From assembly GCF_009650435.1 (NCBI RefSeq), contig NZ_VVIP01000016.1, positions 1-64,000 of the forward strand: 64,000 nucleotides of DNA, given 5' to 3'. Position numbers and translations under genes: made by a program. The DNA comes from Foetidibacter luteolus (GTDB lineage: Bacteria; Bacteroidota; Bacteroidia; Chitinophagales; Chitinophagaceae). Below the pieces are notes generated by a model. The model had not been told where the DNA came from. It saw nothing but the letters and a program-made list of their open reading frames with translations, and searched no databases. Positions 45,912 to 53,973 of this stretch are shown here, one piece after another. How positions within the stretch are numbered: position 1 is the first letter of the stretch; each line of letters begins with the position of its first letter.

Positions 45912-46118
45912 ATGTCTACCGTAACTTTTACCAGCTATATTGATGCCAATATCACTATGCATGATGTGCCAATGCCTGTAACCGGGCAGTTTATACAATG
46001 GGCTAATTCCTACATTGAAGATAAGGAAGGCAAAATACCTGTTACCGTGGCGCTGGTGCGCATGGATGACGGCACCCTTTTGTTGGCTAACCCGCTTGGT
46101 ATGGTGTTTAATAATTAA
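45912..46118 (+). CDS. Small protein of unknown function
   Basis: 68 residues from the ATG at 45912 (MSTVTFTSYIDANITMHDV), 7 codons inside the longest frame. No signal, no cysteine. The run IPVTVALVRMDDGTLLLANP suggests one beta hairpin. A clear terminator follows its stop codon, which supports it being a real gene. Confidence 0.55.
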   Translation: MSTVTFTSYIDANITMHDVPMPVTGQFIQWANSYIEDKEGKIPVTVALVRMDDGTLLLANPLGMVFNN

Positions 46119-46135
46119 GCATGATTGATTTGTAT

Positions 46136-46175
46136 AGAGGGGCCGCCGTATAGCAGCCCCTCTGTTATTTTATAT
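46136..46175 (+). terminator. Terminator after the small gene at 45912
   Basis: AGAGGGGC (46136-46143) and GCCCCTCT (46156-46163) form the stem, followed by GTTATTTTAT. Confidence 0.7.
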
Positions 46176-47072
46176 GGGGTAGTTGCTGGGCAAAATAACA
46201 CTGTCTGCCGGCACGGCATTCTGCACAGATACCTGTGTGCCGTTAATAAACTCCAGCAGGTTGCCATTTAACTGGTGACGGTGGGTATAAAATAGGCCAT
46301 GGGGTGCACCCTCGTAAATAATGTACTGGCAGTGCGGCAGCATATCGGCTGAACGGTTGCCGCTGGCGTCAATAGGTACCGTTTTGTCTGAGTCGCCATG
46401 TATTACCAATGCGGGTACATTTACGGCGGCCATACCGGCCCTGAAATCTGTTTGCGCAAAAGCTTTGGCACATTCCTGTGTGGCAATAGGCGAGGCCTGC
46501 GCACCCATATCCCTGTAGTATTCCAGCAGCGGGCTGCTTACGGGGTGGTTAAGCAGGTTTATACCAAAGAATTGCTTTCCAAAACTGTCTAAAAAGCCAA
46601 TCCTGTCAGTTTGCATGTTAATCAGCATTTCCGCAAATACTTCCTCATCCACGCCTTCGGGGTTGTCCTCGGTTTTAAGCATGTACGGTGTTACCGCGCT
46701 GATAAGCACTACTTTGGAAATATTGCGGCTTCCATACCTCTGCAGGTAGCGCACCACCTCGCCGCCACCCATGGAAAAGCCCACCAATACAACATTGTTT
46801 AGCTGTAACCCGTCAATAATACTTTTAAGGTCTGCCGCAAGGGTATCGTAATCATAGCCATCCAGCGGGCGGGATGATTTTCCAAAACCCCGTCTGTCAT
46901 AAGTAACGCAGCGTACATTATGTTTTACCAGTTCAGTAACCTGGTATTCCCACATATCGCCGCACAAAGGCCAGCCGTGAATAAAGATTACCGGTTGCCC
47001 CTGGCCAAGGTCTTCATAATAAAGGTTTACTTCCTGTGCAGAAAAACTACTGCCTGCTTTCATATAAGGCAT
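46170..47072 (-). CDS. Alpha/beta hydrolase, cofactor-free haloperoxidase/esterase type
   Basis: Start at 47072 (MPYMKAGSSFSAQEVNLYY); 300 residues. Oxyanion region VIFIHGWPLCGDMW, YDRRGFGKSSRP, the nucleophile LVGFSMGGGEVVRYL, acid near VIHGDSDKTVP and His in GAPHGLFYTH. This combination is typical of the bacterial 'chloroperoxidase' group, which are usually esterases in life. The 222-bp space to the divergent 47295 gene contains the promoters. Confidence 0.88.
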   Translation of the reverse strand: MPYMKAGSSFSAQEVNLYYEDLGQGQPVIFIHGWPLCGDMWEYQVTELVKHNVRCVTYDRRGFGKSSRPLDGYDYDTLAADLKSIIDGLQLNNVVLVGFSMGGGEVVRYLQRYGSRNISKVVLISAVTPYMLKTEDNPEGVDEEVFAEMLINMQTDRIGFLDSFGKQFFGINLLNHPVSSPLLEYYRDMGAQASPIATQECAKAFAQTDFRAGMAAVNVPALVIHGDSDKTVPIDASGNRSADMLPHCQYIIYEGAPHGLFYTHRHQLNGNLLEFINGTQVSVQNAVPADSVILPSNYPI

Positions 47073-47294
47073 AACAAAAAATTTTAAGTTAAGTGATAAT
47101 GGAATATGCTTACAGGTGGCATAAAACATACCACCGGCACTTATGGCTGGTTTTACACCCGCCTGCGGTACTAAGTGTAAATTATCTGCCCCCTGTGGCA
47201 GGTAACGGGAATGTTTTACCACATAGTTTTGTGCAATAACCGCAAGCATGGCAAAGGCACTAAATATGCAGCCATATTGTTAAAAGAAATACGC

Positions 47295-47729
47295 ATGAAA
47301 AAGCAGGATTACCACAACCATGTTAAGTATTATCCGTTGCACCACTTTGTATTTTACCCGTTACTGCTGGCGGCAGTTGTTGCCTGTTTCCGTTTTGCCT
47401 TTACGCAACAGCAATGGAAAGAGTGGCTGGCCATAGGTCTGGTATTTGTTTTTATTGGCTGGCTGTCTTTCATGCTGCGCCAGCACTATGCGCTGGGCAA
47501 CCAAAACAGGATTGTGCGGCTGGAAATGCGCTTTCGCTATTATGTGCTTACCAATAAAAAACTGGAAGCACTGGAACCGCAGTTGAGTTTTAAACAGCTC
47601 GCTGCTTTGCGCTTTGCCTCCGATGAAGAGTTGCTGCAACTGATAGAAATTACCCTGCACCAAAACCTTTCGCCCGATGGTATTAAAAAACTGATAAAGA
47701 ACTGGCAGCCGGATGATATGCGGGTGTAA
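47295..47729 (+). CDS. DUF6526-like two-helix membrane protein
   Basis: Start at 47295 (MKKQDYHNHVKYYPLHHFVF). 144 residues with two membrane helices (VFYPLLLAAVVACFRFAF and WLAIGLVFVFIGWLSFML) and a conserved cytosolic tail (RIVRLEMRFRYYVL, LKQLAALRFASDEELLQLIE). This matches the small Bacteroidota membrane family I know as DUF6526; function unknown. Confidence 0.7.
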   Translation: MKKQDYHNHVKYYPLHHFVFYPLLLAAVVACFRFAFTQQQWKEWLAIGLVFVFIGWLSFMLRQHYALGNQNRIVRLEMRFRYYVLTNKKLEALEPQLSFKQLAALRFASDEELLQLIEITLHQNLSPDGIKKLIKNWQPDDMRV

Positions 47730-47740
47730 AGACTTTTTTG

Positions 47741-47857
47741 AGCCCCGGCGACATACTTTCATGGCATCGCCTGTGGAGCAATCTTGCGTGACGAAGCAGC
47801 AAGATTAGAACTCTTGTTACGTCCGGTTTTTTATGGCAGCTTTTCAGACCCTGGTAG
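47741..47857 (-). repeat. Family R1 dispersed repeat, copy 12
   Basis: Minus strand CTACCAGGGTCTGAAAAGCT head; palindromic insert around GCAATCTTGCGTGACGAAGC; same subtype as copies 1 and 3. Starts 12 bp after the stop of the DUF6526-like gene. Confidence 0.8.
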
Positions 47858-48064
47858 ATTATGTTTCTGCCACCGCAGGCGCCGGAAACAATAATGTCGT
47901 TCCGCCGGCAAATGAATTATGAAACATGTAGCGTGTACAACACGCACATCGTACAATTTTCTGCAAAAGCTTTCCTAAAATCACAGCTCCGGGTAATTTA
48001 TTCACACCCTGCTCGTTGTTTTGCAATACAACATACTTTAGCCTCACTTTAAACAAAACCACGA

Positions 48065-48754
48065 ATGGGCATATTATTGCAGGCAGATACTTCCAAAATC
48101 CTAAACACCGCGACAGAAGCCGCACAAACGGCAGAGAAAATTAACTTATGGAGCTTACTGGACAAAGGTGGGTGGTTAATGTACCCTTTATACCTCTTGT
48201 TTGCCGCCAGCATTTTTGTATTTATTGAGCGGCTGATAGCCATAAGCAAAGCTGCTAAGATAGATGCCAACTTTATGAGCATTATACGGGATAACATCAT
48301 GTCCGGCAATGTAGCTTCTGCACGCAGCCTGGCAAAGAACACCAATAACCCCGTAGCCCGCATGATTGAAAAGGGCGTACAGCGCATTGGCAAACCCATT
48401 GAAATTATTGAGAAGAGCATGGAAAATGTAGGCAAGCTGGAAATGTATAAAATGGAGCGTAACCTGTCTATACTTTCGCTGATTGCCGGCATTGCACCCA
48501 TGTTTGGTTTTTTGGGTACCATTATAGGCATGGTGCAATTGTTTTATAATATTAACAGCACCGGCAATTTTGAGCTAAGCGTTATCGCCGGCGGTATCTA
48601 TGTAAAAATGATCACGTCCGCAACCGGTTTAATTATCGGCCTTATGGCTTATGTGGGCTACAATTTCCTAAGCACACAGGTGGATAAAACGGCCAACAAA
48701 ATGGAAGCGGCCAGTGCAGAATTTTTAGACATATTGCAGGAGCCGGGACGTTAA
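48065..48754 (+). CDS. MotA/TolQ/ExbB proton channel family protein
   Basis: 229 residues with three membrane helices (~38-58, ~140-165, ~180-205) and the signature LSLIAGIAPMFGFLGTIIGM plus GLIIGLMAYVGYNFLSTQVDK. It is an ExbB/TolQ-type motor subunit that uses the proton gradient. The next gene is an ExbD-like partner (start 49 bp downstream), so the pair probably powers TonB-dependent uptake, such as the SusC proteins in this window, or a Tol-like system. Confidence 0.93.
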   Translation: MGILLQADTSKILNTATEAAQTAEKINLWSLLDKGGWLMYPLYLLFAASIFVFIERLIAISKAAKIDANFMSIIRDNIMSGNVASARSLAKNTNNPVARMIEKGVQRIGKPIEIIEKSMENVGKLEMYKMERNLSILSLIAGIAPMFGFLGTIIGMVQLFYNINSTGNFELSVIAGGIYVKMITSATGLIIGLMAYVGYNFLSTQVDKTANKMEAASAEFLDILQEPGR

Positions 48755-48802
48755 AAAACGATGCGTTGTGTTTCTCTTCTGTCACCACATTTAAATCATT
48801 TC

Positions 48803-49201
48803 ATGAACATAAGAAAACGGTTAAGGTCTCACCCGGAATTACATACAGGCGCATTGAACGATATATTGTTCATACTGCTGCTGTTCTTCCTGATTGTGTC
48901 AACCCTTGCCAACCCGAATGTTATTAAGGTTAACAACCCTTCGGGTAAAAAAGATACCAAAGCCAAACAGAATATTGTTGTTTCTATAGATAAGGAGCAA
49001 CGTATATACATAGGGCAAAAAGCCGTGGAGCTCAATATGCTGGACACATTGATAAAGGCTGAAGTATTGCGGGCCCGGCTTTCCGTAGATACGCCTTCCG
49101 TAGTTATCAATGCTGATACGATTTCCTATTACGGCGAGGTTTTCCGCATTATGCAGGCCGCCAAAAGGGCTGGTGCTAAAGTGGTGGCTAATGTAAAATA
49201 G
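48803..49201 (+). CDS. ExbD/TolR-family protein
   Basis: Start at 48803 (MNIRKRLRSHPELHTGALND); 132 residues. One membrane helix (ILFILLLFFLIVSTLANP) carries the Asp at the start of the helix (ALNDILF) expected for proton coupling. The periplasmic domain has VVSIDKEQRIYIGQK and the end DTISYYGEVFRIMQAAKRAG. Partner of the preceding ExbB-like gene. Confidence 0.9.
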   Translation: MNIRKRLRSHPELHTGALNDILFILLLFFLIVSTLANPNVIKVNNPSGKKDTKAKQNIVVSIDKEQRIYIGQKAVELNMLDTLIKAEVLRARLSVDTPSVVINADTISYYGEVFRIMQAAKRAGAKVVANVK

Positions 49202-49256
49202 TTAAGGCTTGATAAAGCAGTAAAACAAAACACATGAGGTTGGTATGCTGTATGTA

Positions 49257-50114
49257 TCAACCCGCTAACACTGCTTTTACCATCCTGTTTTTGCCCTGCA
49301 GGTCTTTTCTCAGTTCCACGTCAGTGTAGCCTTTATCTCTTAATAAGTGCACTGTTTCATTGCCAAAGGCTTCGTTTATTTCAAAAAACAACATTCCTTT
49401 TTGGGCTAAGTGTGCCAGCCCAAAGTCAGCAATTTTGGTGTAGAATAACAACGGTGTGTTATCAGGCACAAACAAAGCCGTATGTGGCTCATGCTCCAGA
49501 ACATGGGCTTCCATATCATTTGCTTCTGCATGCGTTATATAAGGCGGGTTACTAACAATAATGTTGAAATTGGGGAGGCTGCACCATGCGTTTTCATCCA
49601 AAACATCCAGTAACTGCAGCGAAATTTCTAATTTGTTTAATGCAGCATTTTCTGCAGCCACTTCCAATGCGCCTGCTGATACGTCCGCCCCATGTACTTT
49701 AGCTAAGGGCAGCTTCTTTTTTAAAGCCAGTGCAATACAACCGCTGCCGGTGCCAATATCAAGAATAGCTGGCGCTACCTTTTTACCCGCGGATTGAACA
49801 ATCCATTCCACCAGTTCTTCCGTTTCTGGGCGTGGTATTAAAACATGCGGGTTTACAAAAAGTTTTAACCCGGCAAACCATGCTTCACCCAATACATATT
49901 GCAGGGGTACATGCCTTACTAATTGTTGCAGGTGGGTTTCTATATCTTGCTGTTGCTGGCCGCTCAGGGGTAGCAGTTTATTCATCAGCCTGTCTATTTT
50001 ACGTTGGCCGGTTACATGTTCAATTACCAGGTTGGCAATATTGGCTGCTTCCCGGTCGTCATACAGGTCAAACAATGCGGAAAGTAATTGCTGGTATGCC
50101 TGCTGTATCGTCAT
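49257..50114 (-). CDS. prmC: Release factor glutamine methyltransferase
   Basis: 285 residues. SAM-binding region ILDIGTGSGCIALALKKKLP and the diagnostic NPPY motif in IIVSNPPYITHAEANDME. PrmC methylates the Gln of the GGQ motif in release factors RF1/RF2. The gene diverges from ribD with 44 bp between the start codons. Confidence 0.95.
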   Translation of the reverse strand: MTIQQAYQQLLSALFDLYDDREAANIANLVIEHVTGQRKIDRLMNKLLPLSGQQQQDIETHLQQLVRHVPLQYVLGEAWFAGLKLFVNPHVLIPRPETEELVEWIVQSAGKKVAPAILDIGTGSGCIALALKKKLPLAKVHGADVSAGALEVAAENAALNKLEISLQLLDVLDENAWCSLPNFNIIVSNPPYITHAEANDMEAHVLEHEPHTALFVPDNTPLLFYTKIADFGLAHLAQKGMLFFEINEAFGNETVHLLRDKGYTDVELRKDLQGKNRMVKAVLAG

Positions 50115-50139
50115 ACTGCAATGTTAGTATCAATTAGAT

Positions 50140-50147
50140 TATTTTTG
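50140..50147 (+). promoter_or_regulatory. Probable -7 element for ribD
   Basis: TATTTTTG fits TAnnTTTG, 12 bp before the ribD ATG; the -33 half is unclear. Confidence 0.4.
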
Positions 50148-50158
50148 CCCGGTTTGCA

Positions 50159-51229
50159 ATGAATGTTCACGAACAATATATACAACGTTGTATGGAACTG
50201 GCCCGGGCAGGGGCCGGCCATGTAGCGCCAAACCCTATGGTAGGTTCGGTGCTGGTTTACCAGGGCCGTATTATTGGCGAGGGGTACCACCGGCAATATG
50301 GCCAGGCCCATGCGGAGGTAAATTGTATTAACAGCGTTGCCGCAGAAGACTGTCATTTAATTCCGCAATCCACCATCTACGTATCGCTGGAGCCTTGCGC
50401 CCACTATGGTAAAACACCTCCCTGTGCAGATTTAATCATCAAAAATGCCATACCCCGGGTGGTGGTAGGATGCAGGGATCCATTTAAAGAAGTAAATGGA
50501 AAAGGTATTGAAAAATTGTTGCAGGCCGGCATAGAAGTTATCACGGCTGTACTGGAGAACGAATGCAGGATGCTTAACCGGCGTTTCTTTACGTTCCATA
50601 CCCGGCACAGGCCGTACATTGTTTTAAAATGGGCGCAAACTGCCGATCATAAAATTACAGGCCACTCAACGCAGCGCCTTTTAATATCCAACAATCATGT
50701 TAACCGGCTGGTACACCGCTGGCGCAGCGGGGAAGCCGCTATACTGGTAGGTACCAACACCGCTTTGATGGATGACCCACTTCTGGACACACGTTTATGG
50801 CCCGGTAGCAACCCCATACGCCTGGTTACAGATATGCGGCTACGCCTGCCTCAGAACCTAAAACTCTTTACCACACCGCAACCAACCATTGTGTTTAACA
50901 GCCGCAGTCATACGCTTGATTTTGGCGAAAAAGCACAGCAGCTAAAACCCGGTATAACTTATTATTACCAGGTTACCGAAGAGGTAAGCCTGGTACAGCA
51001 GGTATTAAATGCCTGCTATCAAATGGATATACAAAGCATTTTTGTGGAAGGTGGCGCCAGGTTACTACAGTCTTTTATTGATGAAGGCGCCTGGGACGAA
51101 GCAAGGGTTATCACCAACACGCGGCTATTTGCCGGCGCCGGTTTGCCGGCGCCTGTTTTAAACAGCGGCCAATTGCAAAATTCAGAACAATATTTTAGCG
51201 ACCAGATCAATTATTACACCCGCCAATGA
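50159..51229 (+). CDS. ribD: Bifunctional riboflavin biosynthesis protein RibD
   Basis: 356 residues. N-terminal deaminase domain with Zn ligands H51-A-E53 and C80/C89 (HAEVNCI, SLEPCAHYGKTPPCADL). The reductase domain begins ~residue 150 (RPYIVLKWAQTADHKITG) and ends with FVEGGARLLQSFID. It deaminates and then reduces the pyrimidine intermediate of riboflavin synthesis. Its last codon overlaps the next gene by 4 bp. Confidence 0.96.
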   Translation: MNVHEQYIQRCMELARAGAGHVAPNPMVGSVLVYQGRIIGEGYHRQYGQAHAEVNCINSVAAEDCHLIPQSTIYVSLEPCAHYGKTPPCADLIIKNAIPRVVVGCRDPFKEVNGKGIEKLLQAGIEVITAVLENECRMLNRRFFTFHTRHRPYIVLKWAQTADHKITGHSTQRLLISNNHVNRLVHRWRSGEAAILVGTNTALMDDPLLDTRLWPGSNPIRLVTDMRLRLPQNLKLFTTPQPTIVFNSRSHTLDFGEKAQQLKPGITYYYQVTEEVSLVQQVLNACYQMDIQSIFVEGGARLLQSFIDEGAWDEARVITNTRLFAGAGLPAPVLNSGQLQNSEQYFSDQINYYTRQ

Positions 51230-51831
51230 GTGAGAACGAGTATTATTCCACACTAAGCCAGCAATCCGTTGCCGAATTTAAAGACAGGGGCAGCCGTTTT
51301 TTAGCGTACGCTTATCCTATACAGTCTGCCGCAGGGTTTAAAGACAAACTGGCCCTGCTAAAAAAAGAGCATCCCAAAGCTGTACACCATTGCTTTGCTT
51401 ACCGGCTGGGGCTGGATGGCACCGACTTTAGGGTTAGTGATGATGGCGAACCATCCGGAACCGCGGGCCGCCCTATTCTCGGGCAAATTGACAGCAAGGG
51501 CCTCACTAATGTGCTGGTAGTGGTGGTGCGGTATTTTGGCGGCACACTATTGGGGGTGCCAGGCCTGATAAACGCATATAAAACCGCTACCGCTATGAGC
51601 CTGCAGCTTGTGCCCGTAGTTACCAAACCCGTTACCGTAAAGCTGCTGGTAACGTTCGACTATACCCAAATGAATGAAGTGATGCGCTGGGTAAAGGCTT
51701 TTAATTGCGAAATAATCGAACAGGAAATGCAGTTGTTCTGCAGCATGAAAATAGAAACCCCTAAAAAGCGGCTGGATGAATTGACCCAGATGCTGTTACA
51801 TATACGCGGCGTAGAAGTAAAGAAGTGTTGA
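51226..51831 (+). CDS. YigZ/IMPACT-family protein
   Basis: 201 residues. UPF0029 N-terminal domain with FKDRGSRFLAYAYPIQS, HHCFAYRLG and DDGEPSGTAGRPIL, plus the small ferredoxin-like C-terminal domain. Function is unclear, with links to translation quality control in other organisms. Translationally coupled to ribD by a 4-bp ATGA overlap. Confidence 0.9.
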   Translation: MSENEYYSTLSQQSVAEFKDRGSRFLAYAYPIQSAAGFKDKLALLKKEHPKAVHHCFAYRLGLDGTDFRVSDDGEPSGTAGRPILGQIDSKGLTNVLVVVVRYFGGTLLGVPGLINAYKTATAMSLQLVPVVTKPVTVKLLVTFDYTQMNEVMRWVKAFNCEIIEQEMQLFCSMKIETPKKRLDELTQMLLHIRGVEVKKC

Positions 51832-51895
51832 TAAAGTAAGTGCCATACCGTTATTAAAATTTAGTTTTTGGGGCTGTCGGCTGTTGCGCATTACC

Positions 51896-51990
51896 AGGCT
51901 GTGGTCCCGGCTGTCCGTTACAACTCCGCCACAAGTACCTTAGCACAAAACCCTCAGCGGGGTTTCCACTTCCATCCGGCATCCCTTCAG
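51896..51990 (+). repeat. Family R2 dispersed repeat, copy 6 (degenerate)
   Basis: GTCCCGGCTGTCCGTTACAA, CTCAGCGGGGTTTCCACTTC, CCATCCGGCATCCC. It faces copy 7 about 120 bp away in opposite orientation. Confidence 0.6.
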
Positions 51991-52112
51991 CTATATTAAT
52001 GCTATTCAGCTTGCCCGCATTGTAGATTGACTGCTTACTGCGTAAGCAGTAATGGGTATCAATCCTTTTAACTGCACAAAACTTTTACTCATCAACAAAC
52101 CGGTAGCGGTTT

Positions 52113-52217
52113 TTCGGGTGAGGGATTGAAGCGGATACCCCGGTGAAGCCATTGCAGCAGGGGCCTTGTGCCGGAGTATGAGCGGAAAGCCCGGCCCGAG
52201 GTACGAGGGACACCCCC
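52113..52217 (-). repeat. Family R2 dispersed repeat, copy 7
   Basis: Minus strand from GGGTGTCCCTCGTACCTCGG to TCAATCCCTCACCCG; the cleanest copy. With copy 6 it forms an inverted pair in the 432-bp gap after yigZ. Confidence 0.85.
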
Positions 52218-52263
52218 CAAAAAAAATCCATAAATAATAAAATAGGTAAGCGCAGATACTTAC

Positions 52264-52974
52264 TTACAGTTTGTAAGCAAGGCCAAATAAAAAGTGAACC
52301 GCACGAGTGGTAACTGAGCCTGATTTAGAAATGTTTATAAACCCTTTGTTGTAGCGTATTTCAAAAGACACATCAAACAAACGCCGGGCTGGTACAGAAA
52401 TGCCTGCGCCGGCAGAAATACCCAGGTCCAGCGGTTTGTACTGGCTGCTATTGTCTGTATGGGTAGTTGGCAAACCATCTATTGATACCACGTTTACCTG
52501 GTTCATTAAAAAGCCTGTGTATGGGCCAGCATTGGCAAACCAGGTAACCCGTTTGCCAAAACTTGCTTTTACCAATAACGGAATGGTTAGATAATTAAAG
52601 TTGAACCTGGTCTTTACTTCTGAGACAGGATTGCCCTGGCCGTCAATACCCTGTGCTTTTGTTGTGGCGCCTTTTCTTTCAAAAGAAAGGCTGCTTTTAA
52701 AAGACAGGTGCTGGCCGGTGTTGTATTGCACAAAAATACCGCCCGTAAAACCCAGGGTGCTGCGCAAGCGGGTACCCGCATGTTGTTTACCTAATCCAAC
52801 CAGGGATGGCCCGGTTTCAAAACCGGCCACATAATGATAGCGGTAAGTTTGAGACACAGCATTATTGCTGCATATGCAGAATAATAAAAAAGCAGTGGCT
52901 GTTATTATGCCGGTACGGGATTGCAAAAGGCAACGGATTATGATCGGGGAAAAAGGAGCTATGCCCAGCGGCAT
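52264..52974 (-). CDS. Outer-membrane beta-barrel protein (PorT/OMPb-brl family)
   Basis: 236 residues. A signal-like N-terminus (IITATAFLLFCICSNNAVSQ) and an eight-stranded-barrel pattern: GTRLRSTLGFTGGIFVQYNT, LSFKSSLSFERKG, TIPLLVKASFGKRVTWFANA and the final HFLFGLAYKL. Predicted start ATG at 52974 lies inside the stem of a terminator of the upstream CBS gene; a TTG at 52926 would still leave a good signal peptide. Start therefore uncertain. Confidence 0.8.
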   Translation of the reverse strand: MPLGIAPFSPIIIRCLLQSRTGIITATAFLLFCICSNNAVSQTYRYHYVAGFETGPSLVGLGKQHAGTRLRSTLGFTGGIFVQYNTGQHLSFKSSLSFERKGATTKAQGIDGQGNPVSEVKTRFNFNYLTIPLLVKASFGKRVTWFANAGPYTGFLMNQVNVVSIDGLPTTHTDNSSQYKPLDLGISAGAGISVPARRLFDVSFEIRYNKGFINISKSGSVTTRAVHFLFGLAYKL

Positions 52975-52985
52975 AGCTCTATTTT
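52957..52985 (-). terminator. Terminator of the CBS gene (minus direction)
   Basis: Minus strand AGCTATGCC, loop GCTG, GGCATAGCT, then CCTTTTTCC. It lies just after the CBS gene stop and overlaps the annotated start of the porin-like gene. Confidence 0.6.
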
Positions 52986-52997
52986 TTTAAATAAGTA

Positions 52998-53432
52998 CTA
53001 TGACTGAATATAAGTTTGTAAGTGTGAAATAGTTTCTTCGTGTTCCAGGATGGTTTCTTTAACCAGGTCATTAACAGAAATAATACCGGCAAGTTTATCC
53101 GCCTCCATAACGGGCAGGTAACGCAGGTTGCGTTCTGCCAGGCGTTCCATGCAATATTCTACTGTGTCGTTTTTTCTTACCGGCGGAAAGTCTGACGACA
53201 TGATTTCTTCAACAGTAGTATCCGTAGAGGACTTGCCTTTAAGGATAACTTTACGGGAATAGTCGCGTTCTGTCATAATCCCCAAAAATCTGTCATCCAG
53301 CATTACAACTACAGAACCTATGTTTTGGTCTGCCATAATTTTTAAAGCATCTAATACGGTGGTACCTGGGGTTACAATGGTAACCCGGCTTCCTTTGCGG
53401 GAAAGGATGTGCGCTACATTTCTCATTGGCAT
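52998..53432 (-). CDS. Protein with two CBS domains
   Basis: 144 residues made of two CBS motifs, residues ~12-70 (TTVLDALKIMADQNIGSVVVM and GIMTERDYSRKVI) and ~78-140 (NDTVEYCMERLAERNLRYLPVM and GIISVNDLVK). Paired CBS domains bind adenine nucleotides and act as sensors. Unlinked to a known effector domain here. Confidence 0.92.
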   Translation of the reverse strand: MPMRNVAHILSRKGSRVTIVTPGTTVLDALKIMADQNIGSVVVMLDDRFLGIMTERDYSRKVILKGKSSTDTTVEEIMSSDFPPVRKNDTVEYCMERLAERNLRYLPVMEADKLAGIISVNDLVKETILEHEETISHLQTYIQS

Positions 53433-53600
53433 GCAAATTTTGAAAGAAAAAGTTAAAACAATTAGATGAAACAGACAAAAATGGGGGGAAATTATTTTTT
53501 TGGAAGGAAAAAATAAGCATACTGTCGTGGTGCTGAAGTTGAGATTAAATTTTTTGCTCAGTGCAGAAAATGGTTAAATTTTCTTTAATCTTGTGCAGCA

Positions 53601-53614
53601 CAAACTAAAGTTTG
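53601..53614. promoter_or_regulatory. Perfect palindrome upstream of the susC gene
   Basis: CAAACTAAAGTTTG lies 360 bp before the susC start, in the 541-bp gap between the CBS gene and susC. Could be an operator; the rest of the gap is AT-rich without a gene (a 24-codon frame at 53711 begins with the same 12 bases as susC). Confidence 0.3.
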
Positions 53615-53912
53615 TTTGTCTCAGAATTAGAAAAACCAATTCTACATACACGCCTGTACTATTGTTTTGTTACAGGATTCAGGAATTACATTTATTAAAA
53701 CCAAAACCTAAATGAGAAAAATTTTGACCTATTACTGCTCTTTCTTCCGGATTTGCTTTATCGAATTGAAAACATGCAATTGTTAAGTCCAGTTATAGTT
53801 ATCTATTATAAATAAAAGTAGTTACGTGTAATAGGTTCGTTGACAAGAATTTATATTCTTTTTTTTAAAAAGAGCAATGATTAGTAGTAAAGAATGGCGG
53901 TGTGAAAAATAT

Positions 53913-53944
53913 TTTAACTAATATTTCTCAAATCCCTATTTTTG
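53913..53944 (+). promoter_or_regulatory. Probable promoter of the SusC/SusD operon
   Basis: TTTA at 53913-53916 and TATTTTTG at 53937-53944 with a 20-bp spacer fit the Bacteroidota pattern TTTG-N19-TAnnTTTG; the start codon is 30 bp downstream. Confidence 0.5.
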
Positions 53945-53973
53945 AGCGTTTTTTATTCTAAATATATAGTCAC

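Noticed and set aside
53711..53785. 24-codon frame upstream of susC whose first 12 bases equal those of susC
   Set aside because: Could be a leader peptide or a duplicated start, but nothing else supports it.
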